From NCBI GenBank assembly GCA_000830315.1, contig CP010426.1, positions 281,933-345,932 on the forward strand: a stretch of 64,000 bases of DNA, in the 5' to 3' direction. Source of the stretch: an archaeon GW2011_AR20 (GTDB lineage: Archaea; Nanobdellota; Nanobdellia; SCGC-AAA011-G17; GW2011-AR20). The notes beneath the pieces were generated by a model. The model was not told the origin of the DNA and did not search any database. It saw nothing but the letters and a program-made list of their open reading frames with translations. A program made the translations under genes and the position numbers. Every line of letters begins with the position of its first letter. The stretch's first letter is position 1. Shown here piece by piece: positions 1 through 8,789 of this stretch.

Positions 1-130
1 CTCTTATTGTACATATTTCTTACTCTCCCTTGAATTTATTACATTGACAACTACAAGGAGTAGCCCCCAATGTTAGTCTTTCTTTTAGAATTAATATTTA
101 TAAAACTTTGCTTTTTAAACCTCGAAAACT

Positions 131-138
131 ATTTAAAT
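131..138 (+). promoter_or_regulatory. Box A (TATA-like) of ileS
   Basis: An AT-rich TTTAAA-type element lies about 25 nt upstream of the ATG at 161. That is the spacing expected when an archaeal transcript begins at or next to the start codon, so the message is probably leaderless. Many genes in this window show the same arrangement. The 130 bases before it hold no gene I can support. Confidence 0.6.
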
Positions 139-160
139 TATGCTAATAATCTCTTTAAGA

Positions 161-2947
161 ATGTATGATTTTAAGCATGTAGAACAGGAAATAAGCAAGT
201 TATGGCAGAAACAAAGCAAGGAAATAAAAAAAAGCTTGCAATACGATCCCGAAAAGAAATTATATTCTTTCTTGGAGGGGCCACCAACAGCTAATGCGCC
301 CCCGGGATTGCATCACGTTGAAGTCCGTGTTTTCAAGGATTTATTTTGCAGATTTAAGTATATGCAAGGTTATACTGTTCCGAGAAAAGGAGGGTGGGAT
401 TGTCATGGATTGCCGGTAGAAGTTCAGATTGAAAAACAACTTAAGTTAAATTCTAAGAAGGATATATTGAATTATGGCATTGAAAAATTTAACAAGCAAT
501 GTAAAGAAAGTGTATTTTCTTATATTAAAGAATGGAATAGGTTAACAGATAGAATGGCTTTCTGGATTGATTTAGATAACCCATATATTACTTTAAATAA
601 TAACTATATTGAAAGTGTCTGGTGGTCATTGAAAGAATTATATAATAAGAAAATGTTATATGAAGGGCACAAGGTTGTTCCATTTTGTCCAAGATGCGAA
701 ACACCGTTAAGCTCTCATGAAGTTGCTCTTGGTTACAAAGACATTACAGAGCCAACAATTACTGTAAGATTCAAAATTAAAGGAGAAAATAGGTATTTAT
801 TAGCGTGGACAACAACACCATGGACCCTGCCTTCTAATTTAGGACTTGCAATAAATCCAAAGATAGATTATGCAGTTGTTAAGCAGGATAATAATGAGTA
901 TATTCTAGCAAATGATTTAGTTAATAAATATTTTAAAAATGTTAAGGTAATCAAAAAAATAAAAGGAAAAGAATTAATTGAATTAAAATATGAGCCAATT
1001 TTTCCCTATTTTAAAGATTTAAAGAATTCGTTTAAAATTATTTCAGGAGATTTTGTTTCTACAGAAGAGGGTACTGGAATTGTTCATATGGCTCCTGCAT
1101 TTGGCGAGAATGATTATGAAGCTTGCAAATTAAATAAAATAGATTTTGTTAAACCGATAGATGAAACAGGACATTTTACTTCTGAAGTTTCTGATTTTAA
1201 AGGAATGTTTGTAAAAGACGCAGATCCGAAAATTATAGAATATTTGGATAAAAAAGGAGTTTTATTTAAAAAAGAAGATTATATGCACACTTATCCATTT
1301 TGTTGGAGATGTAATACACCATTAATTTACTATGCAATGATTTCATGGTTCATCAAAGTTAGTTCTTTTAGAAATGAGTTATTAAAAAATAACGAGAAAA
1401 TAAACTGGAGTCCTAAACATATTAAGGAAGGAAGATTTGGAAATTGGTTAGAGGGAGCAAAAGACTGGGCATTATCAAGAAAAAAATTCTGGGGAACTCC
1501 GTTGCCTATTTGGAGATGCAGTAAATGCAAAAATGAAATAATAATCGGGAGTGTAAAAGAATTAAAAGATTTATCCGAAATAAAGAAAGAAATTGATTTA
1601 CATAAGCCAGTTATTGATGAAATAAAAATAAGATGCAATAAATGTAAGAATTTAATGTCAAGAGTCCTAGATGTTATAGACTGTTGGTATGATTCTGGTT
1701 CTGCTACATTTGCTCAATATCATTATCCATTTGAAAATAAAGAAATGTTTAACAAGAGTTTTCCATACGATTTTATAGCAGAAGCAATTGATCAAACTCG
1801 TGGATGGTTTTATACTTTGCACGTTCTCGGTACTTTATTATTTGGAAAGAATGCTTACAAAAATGTAGTTTGTGCAGGACATGTTGTTGATGAAAACGGG
1901 GAGAAGATGAGCAAAAGCAAAGGAAATATAGTTAATCCTTGGGAAACTTTTGATAAAGTTGGGATTGATGCAACAAGACTGCAGTTTTGTGTGAATGAGC
2001 CCGGAGATCAAAAAAGATTCAGTTTGAATTTGATTAATCAGCAAGTCACACCATTTTTAACAATATTATGGAACTCTTATCAATATTCAAAAAATCTTAA
2101 AGCAACAAATAAACCAAGATTACAATTAGAAGATGAATGGATAATCTCTAGAATAAATACTTTAATCAATAATATCACGGAAGAATTAGAGAAACAAAAT
2201 TATCATAAATGTCTTGCTTCATTTGTAGAATTTGTAAATGAAGATTTATCCAGAACATATATTAAATTAATTAGAAATAGAGTAGATAATAATGATTCAA
2301 CTCTTGGTTATGTTTTTAATTATGTTTTTGAAAGATTAAGCAAGTTATTAGCGCCATTTGCTCCGTATATCTCTGATTATATTTACAAAGGTCTTGAAAA
2401 TAAAAGCGTTCATTTAACCGAATGGCCTCTTACAGATAAAAGAAGGATAAAAGAAGATTTAGAGGATAATGTAAACCACGCGAGGAATACTATACAAGCA
2501 GTATTAAGCGAGAGAAATTTAAAACAAATAGGCGTTAGATGGCCTTTGTTGGAGGTTGAAGTATTAACTAAAGATGATGCGGTTGTAAAAGCAGTCAAAA
2601 ATTTACAAGATTTAATTAAATCGCAGGTTAACTGCAAAAAGATAATTGTTAAAAAGCAGCCAATGGACGAAGAATTCAGAATTACATTAAATACAAAATT
2701 AACCTCGGAATTAGAAAAAGAAGGTTATACAAGAGAAGTTCTAAGAAGAATTCAGGATTTAAGGAAAAAAGTTAAATTGAATAAGAATGATAAGATTGAA
2801 TTATATTTAGAAAGTAAAATTTCATTGGATCTAGAGTTAATTAAAAAAATAGCAAATGCAAAAATAGTAAAAAAGTTTAATACAAAGAGTTCTGAGAAGT
2901 TTAAAGTTAAAGAAAAAGAATTTGAAATAGGTTTTAATAAAATTTAA
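161..2947 (+). CDS. ileS: Isoleucyl-tRNA synthetase
   Basis: This class I synthetase charges tRNA-Ile in the cytoplasm. The protein is 928 residues from the ATG at 161. I prefer this ATG to the in-frame one at 140 because the family begins near MYDF and box A sits 25 nt upstream. The HIGH-type motif appears as PGLHH at about residues 48-52, followed by the WDCHGLPVE signature. KMSKS is at about 582-586, with the editing domain between them and CxxC zinc pairs near 480-520. The GxHHV form resembles the IleS2 type found in some bacteria and archaea. Its last bases overlap the convergent Cfa-type gene. Length is slightly below the usual 1000 or more. Confidence 0.97.
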   Translation: MYDFKHVEQEISKLWQKQSKEIKKSLQYDPEKKLYSFLEGPPTANAPPGLHHVEVRVFKDLFCRFKYMQGYTVPRKGGWDCHGLPVEVQIEKQLKLNSKKDILNYGIEKFNKQCKESVFSYIKEWNRLTDRMAFWIDLDNPYITLNNNYIESVWWSLKELYNKKMLYEGHKVVPFCPRCETPLSSHEVALGYKDITEPTITVRFKIKGENRYLLAWTTTPWTLPSNLGLAINPKIDYAVVKQDNNEYILANDLVNKYFKNVKVIKKIKGKELIELKYEPIFPYFKDLKNSFKIISGDFVSTEEGTGIVHMAPAFGENDYEACKLNKIDFVKPIDETGHFTSEVSDFKGMFVKDADPKIIEYLDKKGVLFKKEDYMHTYPFCWRCNTPLIYYAMISWFIKVSSFRNELLKNNEKINWSPKHIKEGRFGNWLEGAKDWALSRKKFWGTPLPIWRCSKCKNEIIIGSVKELKDLSEIKKEIDLHKPVIDEIKIRCNKCKNLMSRVLDVIDCWYDSGSATFAQYHYPFENKEMFNKSFPYDFIAEAIDQTRGWFYTLHVLGTLLFGKNAYKNVVCAGHVVDENGEKMSKSKGNIVNPWETFDKVGIDATRLQFCVNEPGDQKRFSLNLINQQVTPFLTILWNSYQYSKNLKATNKPRLQLEDEWIISRINTLINNITEELEKQNYHKCLASFVEFVNEDLSRTYIKLIRNRVDNNDSTLGYVFNYVFERLSKLLAPFAPYISDYIYKGLENKSVHLTEWPLTDKRRIKEDLEDNVNHARNTIQAVLSERNLKQIGVRWPLLEVEVLTKDDAVVKAVKNLQDLIKSQVNCKKIIVKKQPMDEEFRITLNTKLTSELEKEGYTREVLRRIQDLRKKVKLNKNDKIELYLESKISLDLELIKKIANAKIVKKFNTKSSEKFKVKEKEFEIGFNKI

Positions 2948-4059
2948 CGTATTGAATTATAGCCACCAGAAACGCCACTTTTAGAGAGAACAATCTGCCA
3001 CAGCTGATTTTTTCTGGATAAAAATGAACCAGCGCTAGATAATAAATAATAATTCCACATTCTGAAAAATCTTTCATCGTATCCTGATTTTAATTTATCC
3101 CAGTTTTTATTGAAATTATTATGCCAAGCCATCAGTGTTTTGTAGTAATAGATGCTAAAATTATGCCAGTCTTCCATAACAAATAAATTTTCAATTGATT
3201 TTCCTATTTGTTTTATAGAAGGCAACATCGAGTTAGGAAAAATATATTTCTGCGTCCATGGGTTTGTTGTTTTTACAGATACATTGCCCCCGATGGTATG
3301 CAGAAGAAACAAACCGCCGTCTTTTAAGCATTTATAAACAACCTTCATGAATGTTCTGTAATTCTTATATCCAACATGCTCAAACATCCCTATCGAGACT
3401 ATCGCATCAAATTTTTCATTTAAGCTTCTATAATCCTGCAGCCTTAATTGAACCGGTAAGCCCCGGCATAATTTCTTTCCAAATTCCAATTGCTGTTTTG
3501 AGACGGTTATCCCGACAACATTAACCTTGTATTTTTCAGCAGCATATTTTGCAAAACCTCCCCAACCGCAACCAATATCAAGAACCTTCATTCCTTTTTT
3601 TAATTTTAATTTCCTGCATATTAAATCAAGCTTTGCTTCCTGAGCCTCATTTAGATTCTTTGCATTTTTCCAGTAGCCGCAACTATAATTCATTCCTTTG
3701 TCAAGCATACTCTTATATAAATTATTACCAATATCATAATGCCTCTCTCCGATGATAAACGCCCTTGATTTTTTCTGCAGATTGAACACCTTGCTCCCGA
3801 TGAAATTTAAAATTAAGGGTAAGGAAACAACATTTCTATCAAGTTCTGCCCGCAAAACCCTCTCAAAAAATTTGTCTAATTCCTTGCAGTCCCACCAGCC
3901 ATCCATATAAGATTCCCCCAATCCAATAGAACCGTTTTTTAAGACCCAATCATAAAATTTTTCATTATGAACTTTAATATCCCAAGGGAGGTTTCCATCC
4001 AACTCTATTTCTGCTTTGTCTAATAATTTCCGGATATATCTTTTTGCTATTTTGCCCAT
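2944..4059 (-). CDS. cfa: Cyclopropane-fatty-acyl-phospholipid synthase family methyltransferase
   Basis: A 371-residue SAM-dependent methyltransferase, full length for the Cfa family. The family transfers a methylene group to unsaturated acyl chains in membrane phospholipids. Visible signatures are YSCGYW (about 125-130), the SAM-binding DIGCGWGGFA (161-170) and a C-terminal YYKTLMAWHNNF. The N-terminal lipid-binding part is also present (SYMDGWWD, about 50-57). It is highly similar to bacterial Cfa along its length, which suggests transfer from bacteria. Archaeal lipids are isoprenoid, so the substrate is unclear: double bonds in its own lipids, or acyl lipids taken from a host. It is divergent from tbp and probably leaderless. 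Confidence 0.93.
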   Translation of the reverse strand: MGKIAKRYIRKLLDKAEIELDGNLPWDIKVHNEKFYDWVLKNGSIGLGESYMDGWWDCKELDKFFERVLRAELDRNVVSLPLILNFIGSKVFNLQKKSRAFIIGERHYDIGNNLYKSMLDKGMNYSCGYWKNAKNLNEAQEAKLDLICRKLKLKKGMKVLDIGCGWGGFAKYAAEKYKVNVVGITVSKQQLEFGKKLCRGLPVQLRLQDYRSLNEKFDAIVSIGMFEHVGYKNYRTFMKVVYKCLKDGGLFLLHTIGGNVSVKTTNPWTQKYIFPNSMLPSIKQIGKSIENLFVMEDWHNFSIYYYKTLMAWHNNFNKNWDKLKSGYDERFFRMWNYYLLSSAGSFLSRKNQLWQIVLSKSGVSGGYNSIR

Positions 4060-4083
4060 TTTAATCTTTATTAAGTAATTACA

Positions 4084-4152
4084 CTTTATTTATAAACAAC
4101 CTTTATATACTTTTCTGTTTATTTATAAATAAAACTTTAAGATTAGGGGGTG
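4084..4152. promoter_or_regulatory. Divergent cfa / tbp promoter region
   Basis: Two TATA-like boxes face away from each other. On the minus strand, TTTATAAATAAAG (about 4084-4097) is 25-30 nt before the cfa ATG. On the plus strand, ATTTATAAAT (4121-4130) should start transcription near 4150. A GGGGGTG tract (4146-4152) is a good Shine-Dalgarno site for tbp. This makes tbp one of the few genes here with a short leader. TBP binding to its own promoter is plausible but not shown. Confidence 0.55.
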
Positions 4153-4161
4153 TATTATTTA

Positions 4162-4707
4162 ATGGCTAGAAATAAATCAAAAATAAAAATACAAAATATT
4201 GTTGTTTCTACAAGTTTAGAACATGACATACCGTTGATAAAACTCGCAGAGGTTCTGCCAAACACAGAATATAATCCGGAGCAATTTCCTGGTTTGGTTA
4301 TGAGGATTAAAACACCAAAGACATCTGCTTTGATTTTTAGTTCTGGAAAAGTTGTTTGTACAGGCGCTAAGTCCATAAGCAAAGTAAAGGAAAGCATTGG
4401 GAAAATAATCGAGAACCTAAGAAAAATAAGAATTAAAATAAAGATAAAGCCAAAGATAAATATACAAAACATGGTTGCTTCCGGCACAATCAATATGGAT
4501 TTAAATTTAAATTCATTGGCGATGAAACTGGAAAATACAGAATATGAACCTGAGCAATTTCCCGGACTGGTTTATAAGCTGCCTGGGACAAGGGCAACAT
4601 TCTTATTGTTCAGCAACGGAAAAATAGTCTGCACAGGAACAAGATCCGAGACAAAACTTAGGGAAGCTGTCGCAAAATTAATAACAAATTTGAGAAAATT
4701 AAAGTAA
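4162..4707 (+). CDS. tbp: TATA-box-binding protein (TBP)
   Basis: General transcription factor that binds box A and recruits TFB and RNA polymerase. The 181-residue protein is two imperfect repeats of about 90 residues, the TBP saddle. Each repeat carries NTEYxPEQFPGL followed by a FSxGKxVCTG strand, which is diagnostic. I place the start at the ATG at 4162 (MARNKSK), 11 nt after a GGGGGTG Shine-Dalgarno site, rather than the in-frame GTG at 4150. mcm starts 1 nt after its stop, so TBP, MCM and the RPA-like gene are probably cotranscribed. Confidence 0.97.
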   Translation: MARNKSKIKIQNIVVSTSLEHDIPLIKLAEVLPNTEYNPEQFPGLVMRIKTPKTSALIFSSGKVVCTGAKSISKVKESIGKIIENLRKIRIKIKIKPKINIQNMVASGTINMDLNLNSLAMKLENTEYEPEQFPGLVYKLPGTRATFLLFSNGKIVCTGTRSETKLREAVAKLITNLRKLK

Positions 4708-4708
4708 A

Positions 4709-6730
4709 ATGCATCTTGATGCCACGGAGCAAATTGAAAAATTTAAAGATTTTGTTAATGCTGGCTATATTGATTCTTTGCATCATTTGGCAGCCCGTGG
4801 CATTAATGTATTAAAAATCGATTTTTCCGAATTAGCCAAGTTTGATCATGAACTCGCAGACCAGCTTTTGGAGGAACCAGAAGAAACAATAAGGGCCGTA
4901 GAATTGGCAATTGATGGATTTGATATGCCCTTAAAAAATTTCAGGGTTCGTTTCTATAATCTTCCCCGCGATCAGTTTGTTTTTATTCGGGATATAAGGA
5001 GCACCCATTTAAATAAATTCATGATAATGGAAGGAATTGTAAGGCAGAGTTCTGACGTAAGACCGCAAGTTACATCCGCTAAATTTGAATGTCCTTCTTG
5101 CGGAAATGCAATAACAATTCTACAGCTGGATTCAAGATTTAAAGAGCCGTCTAGATGCTCGTGTGGAAGAAGAGGACATTTTAGATTAATAAGTAAAGAT
5201 TTGGTTGATGCTCAAAGACTGGTTTTAGAAGAGATTCCAGAATCTTTAGAAGGAGGGGAGCAACCCAAGCGCCTAAGTGTTTTCTTAAGAGAAGATTTAG
5301 TTGAACCAAGGATGGAGAAAAAAACGACTCCAGGAAGCAAGGTCGTTGTTTATGGAATTGTAAAGGAAGTTCCTATTTTGCTGAGAACAGGAGCTCAATC
5401 AATCAGATATGATTTAATGATGGAAGCAAATAATATAGAACCCATTGAAAAAGCATTTGGTGAGGTTGAGTTAGATGATTTGGATGAGAAAGAGATAAGG
5501 AAATTATCTGAAGATCCAAAAATTTTCGAGAAATTGGTTAAATCAATTGCCCCGAGTATTTATGGTCATGAAAAAGTTAAGGAAGCCTTGGTATTGCAGT
5601 TAATGGGTGGAGTAAGGAAACATAAGGAAGATGGCACAACAACAAGGGGAGATATGCACATTTTATTGGTTGGTGATCCTGGTGCTGGTAAATCACAAAT
5701 GCTTACATTTATTTCAAAAATTGCTCCAAAAGCAAGGCTTGTTTCTGGGAAAGGTGCTACGGGTGCAGGTTTAACAGCTACAGTTGTTAAAGATGAATTT
5801 TTAAGAGGATGGGCATTGGAAGCAGGAGCATTGGTTTTAGCAAACGGCGGAATAGCGGTTATAGACGAGCTTGATAAAATGAATCCAGAAGACAGAGATG
5901 CATTACACGAAGCGTTGGAACAGCAAAGGATTAGCATTTCAAAGGCAAATATTCAGGCGACGTTAAGAGCAGAAACCACAGTTTTAGCCGCCGCAAATCC
6001 AAAATTAGGAAGATTTGATCCATATGCACCGATTGCTTCACAAATTGATCTTCCCCCAACTTTAATCAATAGGTTTGATTTAATTTTCCCTATAAGAGAT
6101 CTTCCTAATAAGGAATTAGATGAAAAAATTGCAGGACATGTCTTAAACCTGCAACAGAATCCAGAAGATATAAAGACCGAAATTTCAGGGCAGTTATTAA
6201 GAAAATATTTATCATATGCAAAACAGAAAATAATTCCTCAATTAAGCAATGAAGCAATTCAGGAGATTAAAGATTTCTATATAGATTTAAGGAATAGCGG
6301 GCAAAAAGGAGAAGGAGAAATTAGACCAATTCCAATAAGCGCGAGACAATTAGAAGCTTTGGTAAGACTTGCGGAAGCATCTGCTCGCAGCAGATTGAGC
6401 GATAAAGTTATAAGACAAGATGCAAAACGCGCAATTGAATTATTAAAACATTGCCTGATGCAGGTAGGGTTTGACTATGAAACAGGTCAAATTGATATAG
6501 ACAGAATAACAACAGGGGTTCCGGCTTCACAAAGATCAAGAATTGTTTCAGTGCGTGAAATCATCAAGAAATTAGAGAATAAAGTAGGGAAGATGATTCC
6601 GATTGCAGATATTATTAATGAAGCAGCCGAACAAAATATAGATAATGCCCAAGTTGAAGAAATTATAGAGCAATTAAAGAGAGAAGCAGAAATATTTGAG
6701 CCACGCAGGGGCTTCATAAGCAGATTATGA
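4709..6730 (+). CDS. mcm: Replicative DNA helicase MCM
   Basis: The archaeal replicative helicase, a 673-residue AAA+ protein that unwinds DNA as a hexamer. The N-terminal domain carries a zinc site (CPSC near residue 128, CSCG near 150). The ATPase core has Walker A GDPGAGKS (about 322), Walker B VIDELDKM (about 385), the Asn-containing sensor 1 region (AAANPK) and the arginine finger NRFD. A winged-helix domain closes the C-terminus. No intein interrupts it, unlike several archaeal mcm genes. It sits directly between tbp and the RPA-like gene, and its TGA overlaps the next ATG. Confidence 0.98.
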   Translation: MHLDATEQIEKFKDFVNAGYIDSLHHLAARGINVLKIDFSELAKFDHELADQLLEEPEETIRAVELAIDGFDMPLKNFRVRFYNLPRDQFVFIRDIRSTHLNKFMIMEGIVRQSSDVRPQVTSAKFECPSCGNAITILQLDSRFKEPSRCSCGRRGHFRLISKDLVDAQRLVLEEIPESLEGGEQPKRLSVFLREDLVEPRMEKKTTPGSKVVVYGIVKEVPILLRTGAQSIRYDLMMEANNIEPIEKAFGEVELDDLDEKEIRKLSEDPKIFEKLVKSIAPSIYGHEKVKEALVLQLMGGVRKHKEDGTTTRGDMHILLVGDPGAGKSQMLTFISKIAPKARLVSGKGATGAGLTATVVKDEFLRGWALEAGALVLANGGIAVIDELDKMNPEDRDALHEALEQQRISISKANIQATLRAETTVLAAANPKLGRFDPYAPIASQIDLPPTLINRFDLIFPIRDLPNKELDEKIAGHVLNLQQNPEDIKTEISGQLLRKYLSYAKQKIIPQLSNEAIQEIKDFYIDLRNSGQKGEGEIRPIPISARQLEALVRLAEASARSRLSDKVIRQDAKRAIELLKHCLMQVGFDYETGQIDIDRITTGVPASQRSRIVSVREIIKKLENKVGKMIPIADIINEAAEQNIDNAQVEEIIEQLKREAEIFEPRRGFISRL

Positions 6731-7392
6731 TGGAACAAATCAGCAGATTAGTCGCGCATAAATTATGGCTTGGTGACTTAAAAGAAGAAAACTTTGTTCA
6801 AAGAAGCGGGGAATTCGAATCTAATTATATTGCATTAAACAATAAACAAGTTACTAGGGTGAATATTGTTGCAAATGTTGTGAATAAATTCGAAAACGAG
6901 GATAAAAGTTATATCGGAATAACTATGGATGACTCAAGCGCCCAGATAAGATTAAAAACCTGGCGAGAGGATACAAGGATTCTTGAAAATATTTCTATTG
7001 GAGATATTGTTTTAATCATAGGAAAAATTAAAAAATACAATGAGGAAATTTATATCTTGCCAGAAATTGTAAAGAAAGTTTCTCCAAATGATGAGATATT
7101 GAGAAAACTTGAATTAATCAAGGAATACGGAATACCGGAAAAAAATAAAATTGTTTTAATCAAAGAAAAAGAACCAGAAATAAGTTACGAGGAAATAAAT
7201 TTCACCTCAAATAACTTAAGAAATGAATTATTAAATTTAGTTGAAAGATATGAAGATAAACTCGGAATAACACTGGAAGAAATTAAATTAGAATTACATG
7301 CTAGCTTGGATGATTTAAATAAAGTTCTTGAAGAATTATTAAAAGAAGGACAAGTTTATGAAGTTAAGGGAAAATACAGATTATTATTGTAG
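6727..7392 (+). CDS. OB-fold single-stranded DNA-binding protein, RPA32-like
   Basis: A 221-residue protein with one OB fold (about residues 35-125) followed by a C-terminal region (about 160-221) resembling a winged helix. That is the layout of RPA32-type subunits. The segment DDSSAQIRLKTWREDTRIL is typical of OB strands 3-4, and GDIVLIIGKI of strand 5. It overlaps the mcm stop (ATGA), supporting a role in ssDNA protection during replication. A trimeric RPA partner is not in this window. The RPA32 assignment rests on architecture and neighbours, so the exact subfamily is uncertain. Confidence 0.8.
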   Translation: MMEQISRLVAHKLWLGDLKEENFVQRSGEFESNYIALNNKQVTRVNIVANVVNKFENEDKSYIGITMDDSSAQIRLKTWREDTRILENISIGDIVLIIGKIKKYNEEIYILPEIVKKVSPNDEILRKLELIKEYGIPEKNKIVLIKEKEPEISYEEINFTSNNLRNELLNLVERYEDKLGITLEEIKLELHASLDDLNKVLEELLKEGQVYEVKGKYRLLL

Positions 7393-7671
7393 TCCAGTAT
7401 AACTTTGTTTTATAACATAGCAAAATGGTTTGTAATTTTTGAATGTGGCTTCTAAATCTACAAAATCTTTTAAAACATCTTCTTCTGAAGGATTTAAGAT
7501 AAGACCTTCTAATTTTTTTGGACCATAAAAATTTTCTAAAATTTCGTTGTCCATATAAACGATTCTTATAGCAGAATTTCTATTTGTCAATCCAAAGACT
7601 TCATAATGTCTTAATGGTTCGCTTGCCTCGATATTTTTCCATTTTAATTGTTCGTATAAAACCCTTGGAAA
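7384..7671 (-). pseudogene. Open frame of unknown function without a clear start
   Basis: A minus-strand frame of about 95 codons reads as a plausible protein (for example SEPLRHYEVFGLTNRNSAIR). It has no ATG near its beginning. A TATA-like box (about 7683-7692, minus) and an ATG at 7675 lie just upstream, but that ATG is one base out of frame and its own frame stops after about 24 codons. The gene may therefore be frameshifted, or may start at the TTG at 7590 to give 68 residues. Its 3' end overlaps the RPA-like gene by 9 nt. No family recognised. Confidence 0.35.
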
Positions 7672-7743
7672 TCATTCCAAAAAATATAAAAACCTACCTT
7701 AAGAATTAAAAACCTTTAAAAAACCATATTCTTAATTATCTTT

Positions 7744-8154
7744 ATGGAAACTTATGAGAAATTATTGGAAAAGGCAAAGGCTAATCTTCCGGAGATAAAA
7801 CAAACCACTGAAAGATTTGAAATGCCTAAAGCAAAAGGGCACGTACAGGGCAATAAAACAATAATATCAAATTTCGCAGATATAGTAAAAACGTTTAATC
7901 GCGATCAGACCCATTTATTGAAATATTTGTTAAGAGAGTTAGCCACCCCGGGTAATCTAGATGGTCCGAGATTAATACTTGGTAGAAAAATTTCCTCTTC
8001 ACTGATAAATTCTAAAATCGAACAATATGCACAGGAATTTGTACTTTGCAGGGTATGCAAAAAGCCAGACACGGTTTTAACAAAGGAGGAACGTGTTACG
8101 ATAATGAAATGTACGGCGTGTGGCGCAAAGAATCCTGTAAGAACAAAAATATGA
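7744..8154 (+). CDS. Translation initiation factor aIF2 subunit beta
   Basis: Beta subunit of the GTP-binding factor that brings initiator Met-tRNA to the small ribosomal subunit. The 136-residue protein has the central alpha/beta domain (ISNFADIVKTFNRDQTHLLKY) and a C-terminal C4 zinc ribbon (CRVCKKPD...CTACGAK). It matches the usual archaeal length. A box A-like CTTTAAAAAA about 25 nt upstream predicts a leaderless message. It heads a three-gene operon with the DUF424 protein and the NMD3-like protein, each overlapping the previous stop by ATGA. Confidence 0.96.
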   Translation: METYEKLLEKAKANLPEIKQTTERFEMPKAKGHVQGNKTIISNFADIVKTFNRDQTHLLKYLLRELATPGNLDGPRLILGRKISSSLINSKIEQYAQEFVLCRVCKKPDTVLTKEERVTIMKCTACGAKNPVRTKI

Positions 8155-8444
8155 TTTATTTAAAAATAAACAAAACAGAGCAAAATGAAATCATTGCATT
8201 ATGCGACTCTAACTTGATAGGAAAGAGTTTCTCTGAAAAGGATTTAAATTTGGATGTTAATGAAAGATTTTATAAAGGAGATGTACTGGACGAGGATAAA
8301 ATTGTGAAAATTTTAATGAATGCTAGAAACATAAATATTGTGGGCGAAGAGGCAATGAGATTGGCAGTAAAACATAATATTGTTGAGAAAGAGAATATAA
8401 TAAAAATAAAAAACATACCCCATTCCATAATTTTTGAAATATGA
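8151..8444 (+). CDS. DUF424 family protein
   Basis: A 97-residue protein beginning MIYLKINKTEQN at the ATG overlapping the aIF2-beta stop. A longer frame extends upstream to 8046 but would lie inside aIF2-beta, so I reject it. The LIGKSFSEKDLNLDVNERFY block and the ending AMRLAVKHN...IPHSIIFEI match the archaeal DUF424 family. In many archaea that family is encoded next to aIF2-beta. Its biochemical role is not known to me. The operon position suggests a link to translation initiation. Confidence 0.82.
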   Translation: MIYLKINKTEQNEIIALCDSNLIGKSFSEKDLNLDVNERFYKGDVLDEDKIVKILMNARNINIVGEEAMRLAVKHNIVEKENIIKIKNIPHSIIFEI

Positions 8445-8755
8445 TATACACTAATTCAAGATCTTACGAAGGAATCCTACAGATAAGGCCAAATAACCAA
8501 GAAGTGCTGGATTATGTTAAAAGAGAAATTGAGAAAGCTGGACATGTTTTTATCACCCGTGAAATTATTAAAAAATTTGGCATAGACTTATATTTGACAA
8601 ATAAGTATTTCCTCGTGCAGCTTGGCAGAAGATTGAAACAAAGATTTCCCGGAACAACAACACAATCAAGAACTTTATACAAAACAAGCAGACTTACAAG
8701 CAGGCAGGTATATAGAACAACAATATGCTTTAGATTAAAAGAAAATTTTGAATAA
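8441..8755 (+). CDS. NMD3-like protein, C-terminal part only
   Basis: A 104-residue protein resembling the C-terminal half of archaeal NMD3, the 60S-maturation and export factor family. The segments YEGILQIRP, GIDLYLTNKYF, LGRRLKQRFPG and VYRTTICFRL correspond to the family's repeated strands. The N-terminal zinc-binding domain, with its several CxxC motifs, is absent. The ATG overlaps the DUF424 stop, so this is the normal gene start and not an assembly break. It is probably a genuine reduced form, and its function in large-subunit assembly is inferred. Confidence 0.75.
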   Translation: MIYTNSRSYEGILQIRPNNQEVLDYVKREIEKAGHVFITREIIKKFGIDLYLTNKYFLVQLGRRLKQRFPGTTTQSRTLYKTSRLTSRQVYRTTICFRLKENFE

Positions 8756-8789
8756 CAAGATTTATAGATTTTAACCTTATGTTAGTCTT

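Noticed and set aside
1330..1638. Antisense frame within ileS
   Set aside because: The ileS frame has continuous family motifs here; the antisense frame has none and no promoter.
4709..6730. Replication origin next to mcm
   Set aside because: No Cdc6/Orc1 gene, ORB element or repeat cluster is visible there. The iteron array at 22208 is a better, still unproven, candidate.
8046..8150. Longer start for the DUF424 gene
   Set aside because: It would lie inside aIF2-beta and add a non-family sequence. The ATGA overlap at 8151 is the normal operon junction.
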